In this document: piece after piece, positions 7,386 through 15,422 of the stretch
Layout of the letters: each line of letters opens with the position of its first letter
Numbering within the stretch: position 1 is the first letter of the stretch
Source: Flavobacteriales bacterium
GTDB lineage: Bacteria; Bacteroidota; Bacteroidia; Flavobacteriales_G; Salibacteraceae
Reading direction: 5' to 3'
Length of the DNA stretch: 34,414 nucleotides
NCBI GenBank assembly: GCA_013204105.1
Contig: JABMOM010000041.1
Coordinates: 1 to 34,414 of the forward strand
Position numbers and translations under genes: made by a program
Notes under the pieces: model-generated
Database searches by the model: none
What the model saw: the letters and a program-made list of their open reading frames with translations, nothing else
Told to the model about the DNA's origin: nothing

Positions 7386-8296
7386 GCCAAGTAAAATCTC
7401 CCGTTACAGGAACTAATAATGTTGAGAAAATCCGAAGCATTAATGTTCAAAAGTTGATTTCTGGGTATAAGAATGCATTCGGCACTGATGTTTCACATTT
7501 CGTAAATAATAAAGACATATCTGTTTATCGTTGTTTGGATTCTGATCTTCTTTTTTATGAGCCTAGAGATGCTGCGGGCGATGGGGGGTTTTACAATGAA
7601 TTATCTCGCTTTGATTGGTACTATGAGGAAAACAAGTGGGAGTTCGATCAAGCTCTTGAATTCATCACATCGAATGACAGAGTTTTGGAAATAGGCAGTG
7701 GTGAGGGCGCTTTTTTAGAGAAAGCTTCAAAAATATGCAAAGAGGCAATAGGTTTAGAGTTGAATGAAGATGCTATTGAAGTTTCAAAGGCCAAGGGATT
7801 ATCAGTAGAAAAAAGAACGGTTCAAGATTTTGTGAGAGAAAATGGTTTGTTCGATGTGGTTTGTTCTTTTCAAGTCATGGAGCATGTCGAGGATGTAAAA
7901 GGAATCTTGGATGCTTCAATTAAGTTGCTGAAAAAGGATGGGGTCTTAATTATAAGTGTGCCAAATAATTCAGGATACTTGAAAAATCTTGAGTTTTCAT
8001 TGTTGAATATGCCTCCACATCATTTGAATTTGTGGACGGTCGATTCATTTAGAACTCTTGAATTTTTTTTTCCAATTAAACTTGATTCGATGAGATTTGA
8101 GCCTTTAAGGCAAGACCATGTATCGGGTTTTGTGGCCTCGATATCTAAAGAGCTTACTTCCTCGAATTTGATTATCAAGTTATTGTACAAGATGTTTATG
8201 AGAAAGAAGCTGCATAATGGTGTGGATTCTTTGAGAAGCTCTATTAATGGAATAACATTGTTCACCGTGTTCAGAAGGCAGGATCAGAATAATTGA
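7382..8296 (+). CDS. Class I SAM-dependent methyltransferase
   Basis: A 304-residue methyltransferase. The SAM-binding motif I is VLEIGSGEGAFLEKA (Glu103 in LEIG), followed by the acidic end of strand 2 (GLELNED), and motif IV/V FDVVCSFQVMEHVED with the VPNNSG loop. The N-terminal 70 residues resemble the zinc-ribbon leader seen in related sugar methyltransferases (pattern CPxCG...YRC), but here the first Cys pair is lost (SPVTG) and only YRCLDSDLLFYEP remains, so metal binding is unlikely. In its position between flippase and polymerase it most likely O- or N-methylates a sugar of the repeat unit; the acceptor is unknown. It shares four bases with each neighbour, pointing to coupled translation. 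Confidence 0.85.
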   Translation: MSQVKSPVTGTNNVEKIRSINVQKLISGYKNAFGTDVSHFVNNKDISVYRCLDSDLLFYEPRDAAGDGGFYNELSRFDWYYEENKWEFDQALEFITSNDRVLEIGSGEGAFLEKASKICKEAIGLELNEDAIEVSKAKGLSVEKRTVQDFVRENGLFDVVCSFQVMEHVEDVKGILDASIKLLKKDGVLIISVPNNSGYLKNLEFSLLNMPPHHLNLWTVDSFRTLEFFFPIKLDSMRFEPLRQDHVSGFVASISKELTSSNLIIKLLYKMFMRKKLHNGVDSLRSSINGITLFTVFRRQDQNN

Positions 8297-9525
8297 ATAG
8301 GTCAGATTTTATATTAACTGGTATTGTTCTCGCAGTATCTTCTTTTCCATTTTTTACGACAGGATATTTATTTAATATCATCGGGTTCATACTTTTTGCA
8401 TCCATTTTCGTTATTCGAAAGCTTCGATTTGATATCACTTTTATTTATTTCTTGCTTTTCTTAACCGCTTTATTGATCGGTCAGGCGCTTATTTTTCAGT
8501 TTATGTCTATTAGAACCACTTTGGGCATTTACATTTCTTTTATTAAAGCCTACCTGGCAATAAAAATTATTGGTAAATCATTTTTCGATTATTTTTTGAA
8601 ATGGATGGTAATATTTACCTTGATCAGCTTTGTTTTTTTTATTCCATCATTGGTCTTTCCAAGTTTTGAGTCTTTTTTGATATCGGAAGTGGCTCCATTT
8701 TTTGAGCGGACGGGCAGTAGGTATGGCTACTCTTATAATCCGAATTTTATCATTTACACCCTCAATACTGGCATTACTAATACCAGTATGTCTGATTTCT
8801 ATTTTTTCCCTGGAAGGAATCCGGGGCCGTTTCATGAGGCAGGAGGATTTGCTGTGTTTCTGGTTCCTGCAATTGCCATAAATGCATTCAGGAAGGGTGT
8901 TTTTTTTTCTCGGTGGAATTTGATTTTAACTGCGGGTCTAATTTCAACTTTCTCCACATCAGGATACATTGCCCTAGGAGTCTTTTCTGTTTTATATATT
9001 TTCATACAGTACAGGGCATACGCTAGTTTATTCTTATTGCCTTTGTTAATTTGGGGCTTTTACATTGCTTTTACCTCTATTGGTTTTCTTGGGGAAAAAA
9101 TAGAGACTCGGTTTACTGGGTTTGATGTTGAAGCTGCTCAAAAAGCTCAACGTAGAGAGCGCTTTGCTAATTTCATAGTTGATATGAATGATGCGGTGCA
9201 TTATCCACTAACGGGTAGAGGTGCAAATGAGCATACGCGTTTCGCAAATTTTGAGGAATTTAATGGAAAGACTCACAAGAATAATGGTGTGTCGGATTTA
9301 GCGGCTACTTATGGACTTGTTTTCTTTATTGTCTATTTTGTTTTGTTGTTTCGAGCATTTAAAGTATGCTTTGAACTTTATTCTGAAAATATTTTTATGA
9401 TGGCGGGATCGTTGCTTTTTTTGGTTTTGCTTGTGGGGTTTTCCCAAGTAGTATTTGAGAATTTCTTTTTTTTGACTCTTATGTTTTTGGGTTTATTACC
9501 GAAAGAAAATTTTAAAAATGCATAA
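8293..9525 (+). CDS. O-antigen/EPS polymerase, Wzy-like
   Basis: A 410-residue integral membrane protein with about eleven hydrophobic segments and a long loop at about 155-190 containing RNPGPFHEAGGFAVF, which resembles the periplasmic loop of O-antigen polymerase/ligase-family proteins. It has low sequence conservation, as expected for Wzy. The start codon is TTG within the overlap TTGA that also contains the methyltransferase stop; no ATG lies close by in frame, and the first membrane helix begins within ten residues, which supports this start. Strongly AT-rich codon use like its neighbours. Its role would be joining repeat units on the periplasmic face. A WaaL-type ligase is the alternative, less likely in this operon position. 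Confidence 0.82.
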   Translation: MNRSDFILTGIVLAVSSFPFFTTGYLFNIIGFILFASIFVIRKLRFDITFIYFLLFLTALLIGQALIFQFMSIRTTLGIYISFIKAYLAIKIIGKSFFDYFLKWMVIFTLISFVFFIPSLVFPSFESFLISEVAPFFERTGSRYGYSYNPNFIIYTLNTGITNTSMSDFYFFPGRNPGPFHEAGGFAVFLVPAIAINAFRKGVFFSRWNLILTAGLISTFSTSGYIALGVFSVLYIFIQYRAYASLFLLPLLIWGFYIAFTSIGFLGEKIETRFTGFDVEAAQKAQRRERFANFIVDMNDAVHYPLTGRGANEHTRFANFEEFNGKTHKNNGVSDLAATYGLVFFIVYFVLLFRAFKVCFELYSENIFMMAGSLLFLVLLVGFSQVVFENFFFLTLMFLGLLPKENFKNA

Positions 9526-10711
9526 GTCAAAGATTAAAGTTCTCTGGCTTTGTCCTTTTCCTGTGTTTGATCTTTCTGATTTTTTGAAAATTTCAAGGAA
9601 AGTGTCAAGTCACTCATCAAGTTGGATTAGAGTTTTGTCTAAGGAACTATCAAGTCATTCAGAAATTGATTTGCATTTACTAACAATGTCCCAATATGTA
9701 AATTCAAATTGTACTGGTTTTAAAGGTGGAATTACTTATCACGTAATAAGGGATGGCGTTCCTTTCACAAATAGCGGATATCCAAGTTTTATCCCAGTTC
9801 AACGATTGACCGAATATTATTTTTTCAGACGCAGAGCTTCAAGGTATATTCAGTCTAAGATTCAGCCAGATATTATTCATGCGCATGGCACAGAAGGTCC
9901 ATATTCCTTGTTGGCTTCGCAGTTATCTTATCCGTATATAACGTCCATTCAAGGTATATTAAGAGAAATTGTAAAACATGAGAGTTCAATCTTGAATTTT
10001 TTGAAAGTACGCTCTGAAAAGAAAGCGATCGAATCGGGTGACTTCTTTGGATGTCGAACAGATTTTGACTCGAGTTATGTGAAATCCATAAACAAGAAAA
10101 GCAACATTATTTATTTGCCAGAAGCTATGAATAGTCTTTACTTTTCAGAAGAGTGGAAAATGGTAGGTGAGAATAATTTGGTTTTTATTGGAACAATCTG
10201 TGAAAGAAAAGGAATTTTTGACTTGATAAAAGCATTGAATTTGATAAAGCGAAAAGTGAATTTGAAGATTATAGGTACGGGTTCCGCTTCGGATACGCAA
10301 AAGCTTTCGAAAATGATAGAATATTTTCAACTAGAGGATAGTGTAGAGCTTATGGGCAGACTCGATCCTCAAGAGATCTTAGTAGTTTTTAAGGAATCTT
10401 TATTGTGTGTGTTGCCAAGCCATGTTGATAACAGTCCAAACACTGTTGCTGAAGCTCAGGCATTTGGAATTCCAGTCTTAAGTACGAGGGTAGGGGGTAT
10501 CCCATCCATGATTAGTGAAAATGTGACTGGTTTTTTGACCGAGCCAAAAAATTCTGAAGGACTTGCGGAGTCAATTGAGAAAATTTTGGATAAACGAGAA
10601 ATCCTAAATGAAATTTCAGAAAGGGAAAAGCTTTTAGCACATGATAATTACTACCCATCTAAAGTAGCAGAGATTACAGTAGCCGCATACCGGAATATTT
10701 TGAGTTTATAA
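9518..10711 (+). CDS. Glycosyltransferase family 4 (GT-B fold)
   Basis: A 397-residue retaining glycosyltransferase. The N-terminal Rossmann half ends near residue 195; the C-terminal half opens with VFIGTICERKGIFDLIKAL and contains the nucleotide-sugar site PSHVDNSPNTVAEAQAFGIPV followed by GGIPSMI. In the family E-x7-E motif the first acid is Asp304 here and the second is Glu312. It overlaps the polymerase gene by eight bases and is the last gene of the AT-rich block. It should act on the cytoplasmic face to extend the lipid-linked repeat unit; donor and acceptor sugars are unknown. Confidence 0.88.
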   Translation: MHKSKIKVLWLCPFPVFDLSDFLKISRKVSSHSSSWIRVLSKELSSHSEIDLHLLTMSQYVNSNCTGFKGGITYHVIRDGVPFTNSGYPSFIPVQRLTEYYFFRRRASRYIQSKIQPDIIHAHGTEGPYSLLASQLSYPYITSIQGILREIVKHESSILNFLKVRSEKKAIESGDFFGCRTDFDSSYVKSINKKSNIIYLPEAMNSLYFSEEWKMVGENNLVFIGTICERKGIFDLIKALNLIKRKVNLKIIGTGSASDTQKLSKMIEYFQLEDSVELMGRLDPQEILVVFKESLLCVLPSHVDNSPNTVAEAQAFGIPVLSTRVGGIPSMISENVTGFLTEPKNSEGLAESIEKILDKREILNEISEREKLLAHDNYYPSKVAEITVAAYRNILSL

Positions 10712-10732
10712 AACAATTTTTTTCTCTATAAT

Positions 10733-10740
10733 TACTTTTG
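10733..10740 (+). promoter_or_regulatory. Possible internal promoter (TACTTTTG) before carbamoyltransferase
   Basis: The only sizeable gap inside the EPS operon (10712-10764) contains an exact TAnnTTTG match 24 bases before the next ATG. A TTG at the usual -33 spacing is not evident, and no terminator hairpin separates it from the upstream genes, so read-through is also likely. Confidence 0.45.
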
Positions 10741-10764
10741 CCAATTTAATTTAAGCCACCACGA

Positions 10765-12453
10765 ATGAAAATTTTAGGTATTCACGCCGGTCACGACGCC
10801 AGTGCAGCACTGATTGTTGATGGAAAAGTTGTCGCTGACGTGGCAGAAGAGCGGTTTAACCGAATTAAGCATTTTGCGGGTTTGCCGATAGAAGCTATTA
10901 AGTATTGTTTGCAATCAGGTAGCTTGGGAATTAATGACGTGGATTACATCGTTTTGCCGTCGAAAAATCTTCAACCTAAGATGAATGTTTTGTTTGACCT
11001 GAAGGGTGATGATGCTATCCAGACTTCTTTGACCCACAAAGCAGTCAAACTTTATAAAGAGAAGCTGAAAAGAAGTGATGTGAAACCTCCCGTTTATATG
11101 GAGTTTTTCCCATTGAAAGATGCGTCAAAAATTAAGCATATTGACCATCATTTGTCGCATGCTGCTTCAGCTTACTACACGAGTGGAACTGCGGAAAGAC
11201 AGCTCATCTTCACGATGGATGGTATTGGCGATGGTGCATCAATAGTAATATGGGAAGGTATCAATGGGAAAATCACAGAGCTGAAGAGATTTGGTGCGAA
11301 TGCAAGTCTCGGTTGGTTTTATGGCAATGTTACTGAAGGGCTCGGGTGGATTCACGGGGATGGAGAGGGAAAGACAATGGGGTTAGATCCCTATGGCAAT
11401 GCTGAAAACTGCACAGGAGTATTGGATAGGTTTTGTCCCAAATTTAAGAATGGTGAATTGGCTGAACCGCACGATTTTGGAAGGACTTTTTACTGGAATG
11501 AGAATGGCAGTTTTCAATATCACTTAGAAGAAGCAAAAGAAATACAAGGCTTGGTTCCTAAATATGGAAGAGAAGATATTGCAGCTGAAGCGCAACGAGT
11601 GTTGGAACGAGAGGTGTTCAACATTGTATTGCCTTGGATTGAAAAAACGGGTTGTGATTTTATTAGTTGCTCGGGTGGAATATTCTTAAACGTAAAGCTT
11701 AACCAACGCTTATGGGAGTGTGAACAAGTTAAGAAGCAACATATTTATGCGAACGCAGGAGACTCTGGTTTAGCTGTGGGATGTGCACTGCAAGTATATT
11801 ATGAGCTGAATCCAAAGGCAGAAGTGTTGAGACCAGAGGACATTTATTGGGGGCCAGAATATTCGAACGACTATGTCAAAGAAATTCTGGATGCTAGAGG
11901 CCTAAGCTATGAATATGTTGAAAATATAGAAGCTTATACGGCTCAATTGCTCGCTGATGATAAGATCATAGCATGGTTTCAAGGTCGCATGGAAAGTGGC
12001 CCTCGTGCATTAGGAAATAGGTCAATTTTAATGAGTCCGAACAAACCAGAGAACAAGGATGTGATAAATGCTAAAGTGAAGTTCAGGGAAGCCTTCAGAC
12101 CATTTTGTCCTTCATTACAATGGGAGAAAAGAGATGAATACCTAGAAAATGCCCGAGATGAATTTTTTATGATTACTTCATTTACATGTAAGGAAGATAA
12201 AAGAGCTAAAGTGCCTGCCGTAGTGCATGCGGATAACACGATGCGTCCTCAAACTGTTAAGAAGGAGTTCAATGAACGCTATTGGAATTTGATCAATGAA
12301 TTTGGGAAACTTACAGGTGAGTACGTGTTGCTTAACACCTCATTTAATATCATGGGTGAACCGATGATTAACCATCCTCGAGAGGCAATCCGATGTTTTT
12401 ATGATGGCGGGATTGAAGTGCTCGTAATAGGCAATTATGTCCTCAAAAAGTAA
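10765..12453 (+). CDS. NodU/TobZ-family O-carbamoyltransferase
   Basis: A 562-residue enzyme of the NodU/CmcH/TobZ family, which uses carbamoyl phosphate and ATP to place a carbamoyl group on a sugar hydroxyl through a carbamoyl-adenylate. The N-terminal Kae1-like domain has GIHAGHDASAAL at the start and the metal-binding HHLSH (128-132); NAGDSGLAVG near residue 330 supplies the third expected ligand. The C-terminal YrdC-like part has GRMESGPRALGNRSIL (from residue 407) and FREAFRPFCPS, matching the carbamoyltransferase C-terminal signature. Length is normal and nothing looks broken. The stop and the next start share one base (TAATG). In an EPS operon it should carbamoylate the repeat unit or its precursor. 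Confidence 0.93.
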   Translation: MKILGIHAGHDASAALIVDGKVVADVAEERFNRIKHFAGLPIEAIKYCLQSGSLGINDVDYIVLPSKNLQPKMNVLFDLKGDDAIQTSLTHKAVKLYKEKLKRSDVKPPVYMEFFPLKDASKIKHIDHHLSHAASAYYTSGTAERQLIFTMDGIGDGASIVIWEGINGKITELKRFGANASLGWFYGNVTEGLGWIHGDGEGKTMGLDPYGNAENCTGVLDRFCPKFKNGELAEPHDFGRTFYWNENGSFQYHLEEAKEIQGLVPKYGREDIAAEAQRVLEREVFNIVLPWIEKTGCDFISCSGGIFLNVKLNQRLWECEQVKKQHIYANAGDSGLAVGCALQVYYELNPKAEVLRPEDIYWGPEYSNDYVKEILDARGLSYEYVENIEAYTAQLLADDKIIAWFQGRMESGPRALGNRSILMSPNKPENKDVINAKVKFREAFRPFCPSLQWEKRDEYLENARDEFFMITSFTCKEDKRAKVPAVVHADNTMRPQTVKKEFNERYWNLINEFGKLTGEYVLLNTSFNIMGEPMINHPREAIRCFYDGGIEVLVIGNYVLKK

Positions 12454-13268
12454 TGAAGAAAATCTCCATCATTACGATTTCATATAATCAGAAGGATTTT
12501 ATCAAAGAAGCCATAGATTCTGTACTGGATCAGGAGTGTGAAGACTTAGAGTACATAGTTATTGATGCTGGATCAACCGATGGAAGCAGAGATATTATTG
12601 ATCGTTATAGCGATCAAATTATTAAAGTGTATGAACCAGACGAAGGTCAGGCAGACGGATTGAATAAGGGGTTGCGCATGGCGACAGGCGATGTGATTGG
12701 ATTTGTGAATTCAGATGATTTACTTATAGATGGCTCCCTGCGCTATGTGGCTGAGCAGTTCACACGACGAGGTAAATTGGATGTTCTCTTTGGTTCAGGA
12801 TATAAAGTAGATGAGGATTTGAATGTGATTCATGACATCTATCCAGATCGATTTACAGTAGACAAATACGCTCACATGGCGTTTAATTTTATCCAAACCG
12901 GCACATTTTTCAAACGTAGTGCAATCGATAGGATAGGTGGGTTTAACCTTGAGAACCGAACGTGTTGGGATGGCGAATTGATTGCCATATTGGGTAAGGA
13001 AGGTGCAGTGATGAAGCGCTCACTCAAAAAACTAGCTGCTTTCCGCATATATGGCTCTTCGATAAGTGGCTCAGGATCAAATAGCGCCAACTATCTTGCG
13101 GACAGAGCAAGGCTCTTCGTTGAGCTTACCGGTCGACCATCAGATGAGTTTTTGAAAGGCATTGTGCCGTTTTGGTTGCGGTTTGTGAATTTTATTGAGA
13201 CCCCTCTGAAACTGAAGGTTTATGGACAAAAATCCTTCCCAGCATTGTGGCGAAAGACTTTAAAATAA
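12453..13268 (+). CDS. Glycosyltransferase family 2 (GT-A fold)
   Basis: A 271-residue inverting-type glycosyltransferase. The nucleotide-binding start is ISIITISYNQKDFIKEAIDS, followed by DAGSTDGS (38-45) and the metal-binding NSDD (Asp88, Asp89). QADGLNKGL and the FIQTGTFFKRSA loop match the WcaA-like subgroup seen in capsule loci. No membrane segment is present, so it should act on the cytoplasmic face. Its 3' end overlaps the next gene by 22 bases. Donor sugar is not deducible. Confidence 0.88.
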   Translation: MKKISIITISYNQKDFIKEAIDSVLDQECEDLEYIVIDAGSTDGSRDIIDRYSDQIIKVYEPDEGQADGLNKGLRMATGDVIGFVNSDDLLIDGSLRYVAEQFTRRGKLDVLFGSGYKVDEDLNVIHDIYPDRFTVDKYAHMAFNFIQTGTFFKRSAIDRIGGFNLENRTCWDGELIAILGKEGAVMKRSLKKLAAFRIYGSSISGSGSNSANYLADRARLFVELTGRPSDEFLKGIVPFWLRFVNFIETPLKLKVYGQKSFPALWRKTLK

Positions 13269-14332
13269 CGTATATAACGAATATTCCTTCACCTTATCGG
13301 GTTTACTTCTTCGATAAGCTTGCTGAACGGATTGGGTCGAGATTACACGTTATCTATTGCGCTACAAACGAAGCCAATCGTTCATGGAATCTGCCTAACA
13401 TTTCGCACGAAGCGACCTTTTTGAAACCAGGTAGGTTTAAGTTCATGGGTTGGTCCTTTTACTTTCAATGGGATGTTTTACGCTACTTAATAAATCAAAA
13501 ACCAGACATCGTCGTTACGGGAGGTTTCCATCCAACCATGTGGATTGTGATTCTTTATTGTTGGTCTACAGGAGTGAAGCATGCCATCAATACAGACGCC
13601 TGGGAGCTCACAGAACGTTCGTATAAATGGTACCATCGATGGATGAGAAAGCTAGTCTATGCGCGTGCGACATACTTTTTCCCGATCAGTCAAAAGGGTA
13701 AAGTCAATTTGGTCAATAACTACCGCGTACCGGCGAAGAAAACGTGCGTGATTCCCTATGTTATTAATCAAGAACCGTTCAATAAGATAGAATCGTCTAG
13801 GAAGTTTGATGTGTTATTTTCAGGTCAATTTATTGATCGCAAGTTGCCTCTTTTTTTTGCTCGAGTATGCGTTTTATTGGCTGAGCGTCTATCACGTAGA
13901 GTAAAGGTGGCAGTTCTAGGCGATGGGCCATTGAAGGATCAGTTATTGAAAGCGTTAAGTATGGATGGAATCGATCTGTATTATCCAGGATTTGTTCAGC
14001 AAGAGCAAATTCCAGAAATCTTCCGTAGTGCTAAATATTTTTTATTTCCTACTCTTGAGGATGGTTGGGGTGTGGTAGCAAATGAAGCTGTCGCGGCAAG
14101 TATCCCTTGTTTAACAAACGAATCTGCCGGTGCCGCCAATGACATAATTCGAAACGGTGAAAATGGTTTTGTCCTTGAACTTATTGAAAGTGTTTGGGTA
14201 GATTATTTAATGAAGCTTGAGCAATCAGCTGAGCTTTACAATCAAATGACTGAATCAAATCGAATCATTGGTTTGCGTTTTTCGGGTGAGGTAGTTGTAA
14301 CTAACTTACTAGCATTTTTAAATGAACAATAG
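13247..14332 (+). CDS. Glycosyltransferase family 4
   Basis: A 361-residue GT-B enzyme. The start is GTG at 13247, 22 bases inside the preceding gene; the frame then reads directly into KITYITNIPSPYRVYFFDKL, the canonical N-terminal strand and loop, so this start is well supported. The C-terminal half has VLFSGQFIDRKLP, and FPTLEDGWGVVANEAVAAS with Glu280 as the conserved second acid and Asp272 in place of the first Glu. It overlaps the next gene by 11 bases. It is likely to add one sugar to the lipid-linked repeat; specificity is unknown. Confidence 0.88.
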   Translation: MAKDFKITYITNIPSPYRVYFFDKLAERIGSRLHVIYCATNEANRSWNLPNISHEATFLKPGRFKFMGWSFYFQWDVLRYLINQKPDIVVTGGFHPTMWIVILYCWSTGVKHAINTDAWELTERSYKWYHRWMRKLVYARATYFFPISQKGKVNLVNNYRVPAKKTCVIPYVINQEPFNKIESSRKFDVLFSGQFIDRKLPLFFARVCVLLAERLSRRVKVAVLGDGPLKDQLLKALSMDGIDLYYPGFVQQEQIPEIFRSAKYFLFPTLEDGWGVVANEAVAASIPCLTNESAGAANDIIRNGENGFVLELIESVWVDYLMKLEQSAELYNQMTESNRIIGLRFSGEVVVTNLLAFLNEQ

Positions 14333-15407
14333 AATCTTGTTCTTGGTGAAACTTCCGCCGCCTCATACAGGCGCGACCGCTATGAACAGGTTGGTAACGG
14401 AAGCTCCTATTGTAGGACAAAACTTCTCAAAAGAGATATTGAATGTTAGCTATGCGGAGTCTACCGCTGACTTGGGCTCTATTTCGTTGAAAAAATTTGC
14501 CCGTATTCTGAAATATCATATCAAACTGCTTATTGTTTTAATTTTCAGAAGACCGAATCTTATTTACTTCCAGATATCTCCGGTGGGGATGGCTTTTATC
14601 CGTGACCTTTTATTTGTTTGTTGGATAAAGCTATTTAGAATTAAAATTCTATTTCATCTGCACGGTAAAGGGATAAAAGGAGCCTGCCAGAAAAGCGAAA
14701 TGCTCAAGACCCTTTATAGATGGGGGTTTAAAAATGAACAGGTCATTTGCTTATCTAATCTATTGATTGAAGATATTGAGCAAGTTATGGATGCACCCCC
14801 CCATATTCTGCAGAATTGTTTAACAGAAGATATCACATTCGATGAAAAGCGGATCAAAGTGTATGACTTTGTCTTTTTATCAAATTTGACCTCGTCCAAG
14901 GGCGTTTACGTATTCCTCGATGCATTGCAAATTGTAACAAAAATGGGAATTGATTATTCTGCAATAATAATTGGTCAACCTGTTGAGATAAATGAAAAAT
15001 CGCTCCAAGTCGAAATTGAATCCAGGGGATTGTCGAATTGTGTAATGTACAAAGGACCTGTATTTGGTGCTGAAAAATTCGAGCTCCTTGCTCAGAGTAA
15101 ATGTATGGTGTTTCCGACTTTAAATGACGTTTGGGGCCTTGTCATACTTGAGGCTTTTTCTCAAAAAGTTCCGGTGATTGCGTCGGTTGAAGGAGCTATT
15201 CCTGAAATGGTAATTGATGGAGAGACGGGTTTTTTAGTGGAGAAGGCAAATATTACTTTAATCGCGGAACGCATGGAATGGACTTTATCCAACCCGCACT
15301 TGACAGAGCAAATGGGCTTGCGAGGGAATAAATTGCTCAACGAAAACTTTACGGTGGAAAACTTCCATGCTCGGCTACTTCGAATATTGCAAATTTGCAG
15401 CCAATAG
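14322..15407 (+). CDS. Glycosyltransferase family 4
   Basis: A 361-residue GT-B enzyme with the N-terminal LVKLPPPHTGATAMNRLV loop, found in many capsule glycosyltransferases, and the C-terminal site FPTLNDVWGLVILEAFSQK followed by EGAIPEMVIDGETGFLV. The conserved second acid is Glu277 and the first position is again Asp (269). A hydrophobic stretch near residues 66-110 contains IYFQISPVGMAFI and may contact the membrane. It overlaps the preceding gene and ends 15 bases before the amidotransferase gene, consistent with one transcript. Confidence 0.88.
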   Translation: MNNRILFLVKLPPPHTGATAMNRLVTEAPIVGQNFSKEILNVSYAESTADLGSISLKKFARILKYHIKLLIVLIFRRPNLIYFQISPVGMAFIRDLLFVCWIKLFRIKILFHLHGKGIKGACQKSEMLKTLYRWGFKNEQVICLSNLLIEDIEQVMDAPPHILQNCLTEDITFDEKRIKVYDFVFLSNLTSSKGVYVFLDALQIVTKMGIDYSAIIIGQPVEINEKSLQVEIESRGLSNCVMYKGPVFGAEKFELLAQSKCMVFPTLNDVWGLVILEAFSQKVPVIASVEGAIPEMVIDGETGFLVEKANITLIAERMEWTLSNPHLTEQMGLRGNKLLNENFTVENFHARLLRILQICSQ

Positions 15408-15422
15408 AAATGCCCCTCATGA

